This document shows, piece by piece, positions 60,048 to 62,470 of a stretch of 62,470 bases of DNA. The DNA is from CAYVZU01 sp964455935. Its GTDB lineage: Bacteria; Fibrobacterota; CAYVZU01. A program made the translations under genes and the position numbers. Position 1 is the stretch's first letter. Each line of letters begins with the position of its first letter. Below the pieces are notes generated by a model that did not search any database, had not been told where the DNA came from, and saw nothing but the letters and a program-made list of their open reading frames with translations. The DNA lies in the NCBI GenBank assembly GCA_964455935.1, contig CAYVZU010000009.1, positions 1 to 62,470 of the forward strand, read 5' to 3'.

Positions 60048-61508
60048 CTATGCTTTCCCGTTCAGGCTTTCAATTATCCCTTTGAAGCTCTCCAGGCCTG
60101 CCTCAAGGTTCTCGACTATTTCCGTGGCCAGTACGTCTGGGTCCGGCAAATTCTCCAAATCCCCAAGACTCTCGTCCTTAAGCCAGAATATATCCAGGTT
60201 CGCTTTGTCACGCGCGACTAAGTCTTCGTATTTGAATTTCTTAAACCGTTCGGTTTCCTTGCGCTTGAAACGGTTTTCTGGATTGTAGCATTTAACGAAA
60301 TCCTTAAGATCATCATAGCGCATGTGGTTGGTCTTGAGCGTGAAATGAATGTTCGTCCGCAGGTCATAAATCCAAAGTTCTTTTGTCCACGGTGTTTTGC
60401 TCGCCGGTTTGTTGTCGAAGAAGACCACATTGGCCTTGACGCCCTGGGCGTAAAAGATGCCGGTTGGGAGTCGCAAAAGGGTGTGGACATCACAGCTTGT
60501 TAGCAGCCGTTTCCTGATGGTTTCGCCGGCGCCGCCTTCGAATAGCACGTTGTCCGGCACAACAACCGCGGCTTTCCCGTCTATTTTGAGCATCGTACGG
60601 ATGTGCTGGACAAAGTTCAGTTGCTTGTTGCTTGTCGTTGCCCAGAAATCCTGCCTATTGTATGATAACGCTTCCCTCTTTTGTTCCCCTTCTTCATTGG
60701 TAATAGTGGTACTGCTCTTTTTTCCAAAAGGCGGATTTGTTAGGATGTAATCGAACCTCTTTCCAGGATCGGAAATCAGGCTGTCGTTCCGGGTTATGGG
60801 CGGCTCGCTGTTCATGTCACCGATGTTATGCAAGAAGAGGTTCATCAGGCAGAGACGCGTAGTATTTGCGACGATTTCCCAGCCTGTGAAGGTATCGTAC
60901 TTCAGGAACTCCTTCTGCGCCTTGTCGAGTTTGTTGGCCTTGATGATATAGTCATAGTAGGCGAGGAAAAAACCGCCCGTTCCACATGCTGGATCCGCCA
61001 TTGTCTTCTTGGGTTCCGGTCGTATGCACTCGACCATTGCTTGGATAAGGGCACGCGGGGTAAAATATTGCCCTGCCCCGCTTTTGGTATCTTCAGCGTT
61101 CTTTTCGAGCAGTCCTTCGTAGATATCACCTTTTACGTCGGTCCCCAGCATGACCCAGGATTCCTCATTAATCATCTGTATAAGCTTGAACAGTTTGGCC
61201 GGGTCTTGAATCTTGTTCTGCGCCTTAAAGAATATCTGCCCAAGCATTCCCTTTTTTTTGCCAAGCTCTTGAAGTAGCTCGATGTAATGGGCTTCGAGCC
61301 CCGCTCCAGTTTTACCTGCCAGGCTTTGCCAATTGTAAGCCTTGGGAATGTGAGTATCGCGGCTGTATGGTGGTTTTGAATACTCGTCTGCCATTTTGAG
61401 AAACAGCAAGAAGGTGAGTTGTTCCACGTAATCCCCATAGCTAACACCATCATCCTTCAAAATGTTGCAGAAATTCCAGACTTTGGATACGATTGCTTCT
61501 GCGGTCAT
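60048..61508 (-). CDS. hsdM: Type I restriction-modification methyltransferase subunit
   Basis: HsdM is a 486-residue N6-adenine methyltransferase that modifies the target named by HsdS. It has the N-terminal helical domain (KVWNFCNILKDDGVSYGDYV), SAM motif I DPACGTGGFFLAYYDYIIKA, the catalytic NPPFG, and GKAAVVVPDNVLFEGGAGET, then VVFFDNKPA. The start at 61508 follows AAAGAAGAA. It lies 51 bases downstream of hsdS on the same strand. No hsdR gene is in the window. The gene looks intact. Its base composition is lower in GC than the neighbouring envelope genes, which fits mobile defence DNA. Confidence 0.95.
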   Translation of the reverse strand: MTAEAIVSKVWNFCNILKDDGVSYGDYVEQLTFLLFLKMADEYSKPPYSRDTHIPKAYNWQSLAGKTGAGLEAHYIELLQELGKKKGMLGQIFFKAQNKIQDPAKLFKLIQMINEESWVMLGTDVKGDIYEGLLEKNAEDTKSGAGQYFTPRALIQAMVECIRPEPKKTMADPACGTGGFFLAYYDYIIKANKLDKAQKEFLKYDTFTGWEIVANTTRLCLMNLFLHNIGDMNSEPPITRNDSLISDPGKRFDYILTNPPFGKKSSTTITNEEGEQKREALSYNRQDFWATTSNKQLNFVQHIRTMLKIDGKAAVVVPDNVLFEGGAGETIRKRLLTSCDVHTLLRLPTGIFYAQGVKANVVFFDNKPASKTPWTKELWIYDLRTNIHFTLKTNHMRYDDLKDFVKCYNPENRFKRKETERFKKFKYEDLVARDKANLDIFWLKDESLGDLENLPDPDVLATEIVENLEAGLESFKGIIESLNGKA

Positions 61509-61559
61509 TTCTTCTTTTCTACCTTTCGGCCTTTGCCTTTGCGGGTGATAGCGCTTTCG

Positions 61560-62348
61560 CTATTGGCAGTTTTGGGAAGAGTTTCTTTTTTCCGCCGTAA
61601 TTCTTGCCAGCAAGGCTTCGGCGGAATTTTCCCCACTCACTAATTCCGGGTTTTCTTCACGCCAGGCTTGAGTTAGCTTGCCTTCAAACGCTCGCTTAAG
61701 AATGCTTTGACGCATGGCATCTGCTTTGGCAAGGGCAGCATCAATAACATTTTCAAGGTTGGCTGCTTCGGAATGACGTTCCTCAATTTCGGCAGCAACT
61801 CTTTCCTGCTCCTCAATATCAGAAAATGGGAGTAGTATTTGTTTAAATCTATCAGAACTAATCTTTTTCTGAGCCACGCCTTTTGTGATTATCGCCAGTT
61901 GACGTTTCGTCACATCGTTTCTTATCGCGAATTTCACAAAATTGCGGTTGACAAATTCGTCCCACACGCGGAATTTCAAGCAATCTGCGGTGAGTATTGC
62001 AGCTTTGCGGTTGGCAGGATAGATTTCGCAATCACCCGGAGGATCACCCATCTTTGTTATCAAAACATCCAAAGGCAAAACTGAGTGCGCAGCCAATTCC
62101 CCGTATTTTGCACTCGAAATGTATTTCGAATGAATATCGAAATTTCCACTTGTTATGTGTCGAACGAAAACAAGAGGAATTCCTTGCGAGCGATAATCGC
62201 TAACCTTGAGGTTACTCCCAAATGGGCCTATTCCAATAGAATAAGGAGTTGGTGATGCTAATTGCTCAGGTCTTGCCCACACCCAACCCACTGGCAATTT
62301 TGGCAATTCCGCCAACTCCTTGGCCGAAATCGGTGGAAGTTCTTTCAT
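61560..62348 (-). CDS. hsdS: Type I restriction specificity subunit, 5'-disrupted or half-size
   Basis: The product has 262 residues from the ATG at 62348. It contains one target-recognition domain (PVGWVWARPEQLASPTPYSI to about residue 185) and the conserved C-terminal helix region (IEEQERVAAEIEERHSEAAN, then FEGKLTQAWREENPELVSGE). Family members usually have two recognition domains. Upstream the frame stays open to 62447 and reads like the inter-domain linker (YEEECEKAKKECKRPPKK), but has no start codon before a TAA at 62448-62450. So either the first half was cut off, or the protein is a half-subunit working as a dimer. The gene may be a pseudogene; it precedes hsdM, the less usual order. 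Confidence 0.75.
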   Translation of the reverse strand: MKELPPISAKELAELPKLPVGWVWARPEQLASPTPYSIGIGPFGSNLKVSDYRSQGIPLVFVRHITSGNFDIHSKYISSAKYGELAAHSVLPLDVLITKMGDPPGDCEIYPANRKAAILTADCLKFRVWDEFVNRNFVKFAIRNDVTKRQLAIITKGVAQKKISSDRFKQILLPFSDIEEQERVAAEIEERHSEAANLENVIDAALAKADAMRQSILKRAFEGKLTQAWREENPELVSGENSAEALLARITAEKRNSSQNCQ

Positions 62349-62447
62349 TTTCTTTGGGGGTCTTTTGCATTCCTTCTTCGCCTTCTCGCATTCCTCTTCG
62401 TACTTCGTTTCCCGCTCTGATACTTCCCCGAAAAAATGGACACACGG
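62349..62447 (-). other. HsdS linker-like coding remnant without start
   Basis: In frame with hsdS, this stretch encodes an acidic/basic helix (VSERETKYEEECEKAKKECK) like the linker between the two recognition domains of type I specificity subunits. It ends at an in-frame TAA (62448-62450), which implies that a longer hsdS was interrupted close to the window edge. Confidence 0.5.
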
Positions 62448-62470
62448 TTAAGCGCACTTCGCCAGACGTT

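Overview
The window looks like chromosomal DNA of a Gram-negative (diderm), probably anaerobic bacterium of the FCB group, perhaps Fibrobacterota or a nearby candidate phylum. Signs are an LpxC-FabZ fusion, a bamA-skp-lpxD-lpxC envelope block, several secreted proteins ending in FlgD-like/type A sorting-like C-terminal domains, and a class III (oxygen-sensitive) ribonucleotide reductase. The phylum is inferred; there is no rRNA, and I found no tRNA and no CRISPR array.

Layout. 1-5.5 kb: an AT-richer island with two secreted beta-helix proteins, bracketed by remains of an IS1634-type and an IS4-type transposase. 5.5-13.2 kb: galT, a decayed DUF362 gene, an LpxL-like acyltransferase, an Ig-like envelope protein, an NtrC-type regulator that has lost the residues needed for sigma-54 work, phosphofructokinase and a small membrane protein. 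13.4-33.2 kb: a long co-directional cluster with a MerR-type regulator, two outer-membrane barrel-like proteins, two giant TPR proteins, a small secreted protein, ExbB/TolQ, ExbD, a STAS protein, a second ExbD, a TonB/AgmX-type transducer, Wza, Wzc, two GT4 glycosyltransferases and a WcaJ-type initiating transferase. 33.3-37.4 kb: a 1392-residue von Willebrand A surface protein. 37.8-47.3 kb: glycyl-tRNA synthetase, a double-STAS protein, proB, then GT2, a solo ParB-like protein, a GH130-like enzyme, two half-size EamA transporters and an ABC-F ATPase. 47.4-50.2 kb: nrdDG. 50.7-58.2 kb: lpxC-fabZ, lpxD, a secreted lyase-like protein on the other strand, skp and bamA. 58.4-62.5 kb: a Wzi-like protein and a type I restriction-modification hsdM with a broken hsdS.

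The most interesting part is the 13.4-33.2 kb cluster. One TolQ-like protein with two TolR-like proteins, an AgmX/PglI-type C-terminal domain, paired outer-membrane barrels and TPR proteins is the parts list of the Myxococcus Agl-Glt gliding machine and of its Nfs spore-coat relative. Here it is fused by tight gene spacing to a Wza-Wzc polysaccharide exporter. I infer a proton-driven machine that exports, moves or anchors a surface polysaccharide, possibly for gliding. Unusual details are a STAS gene overlapping both ExbD genes, and a first ExbD that has Asn in place of the membrane Asp.

Intergenic DNA carries at least three repeat families: REP-like palindromes (3 copies), an ACAGAG-type palindrome (2 copies, one holding a GxxExxY gene fragment), and GAGTC-rich sequence that forms the 3' ends of two genes.
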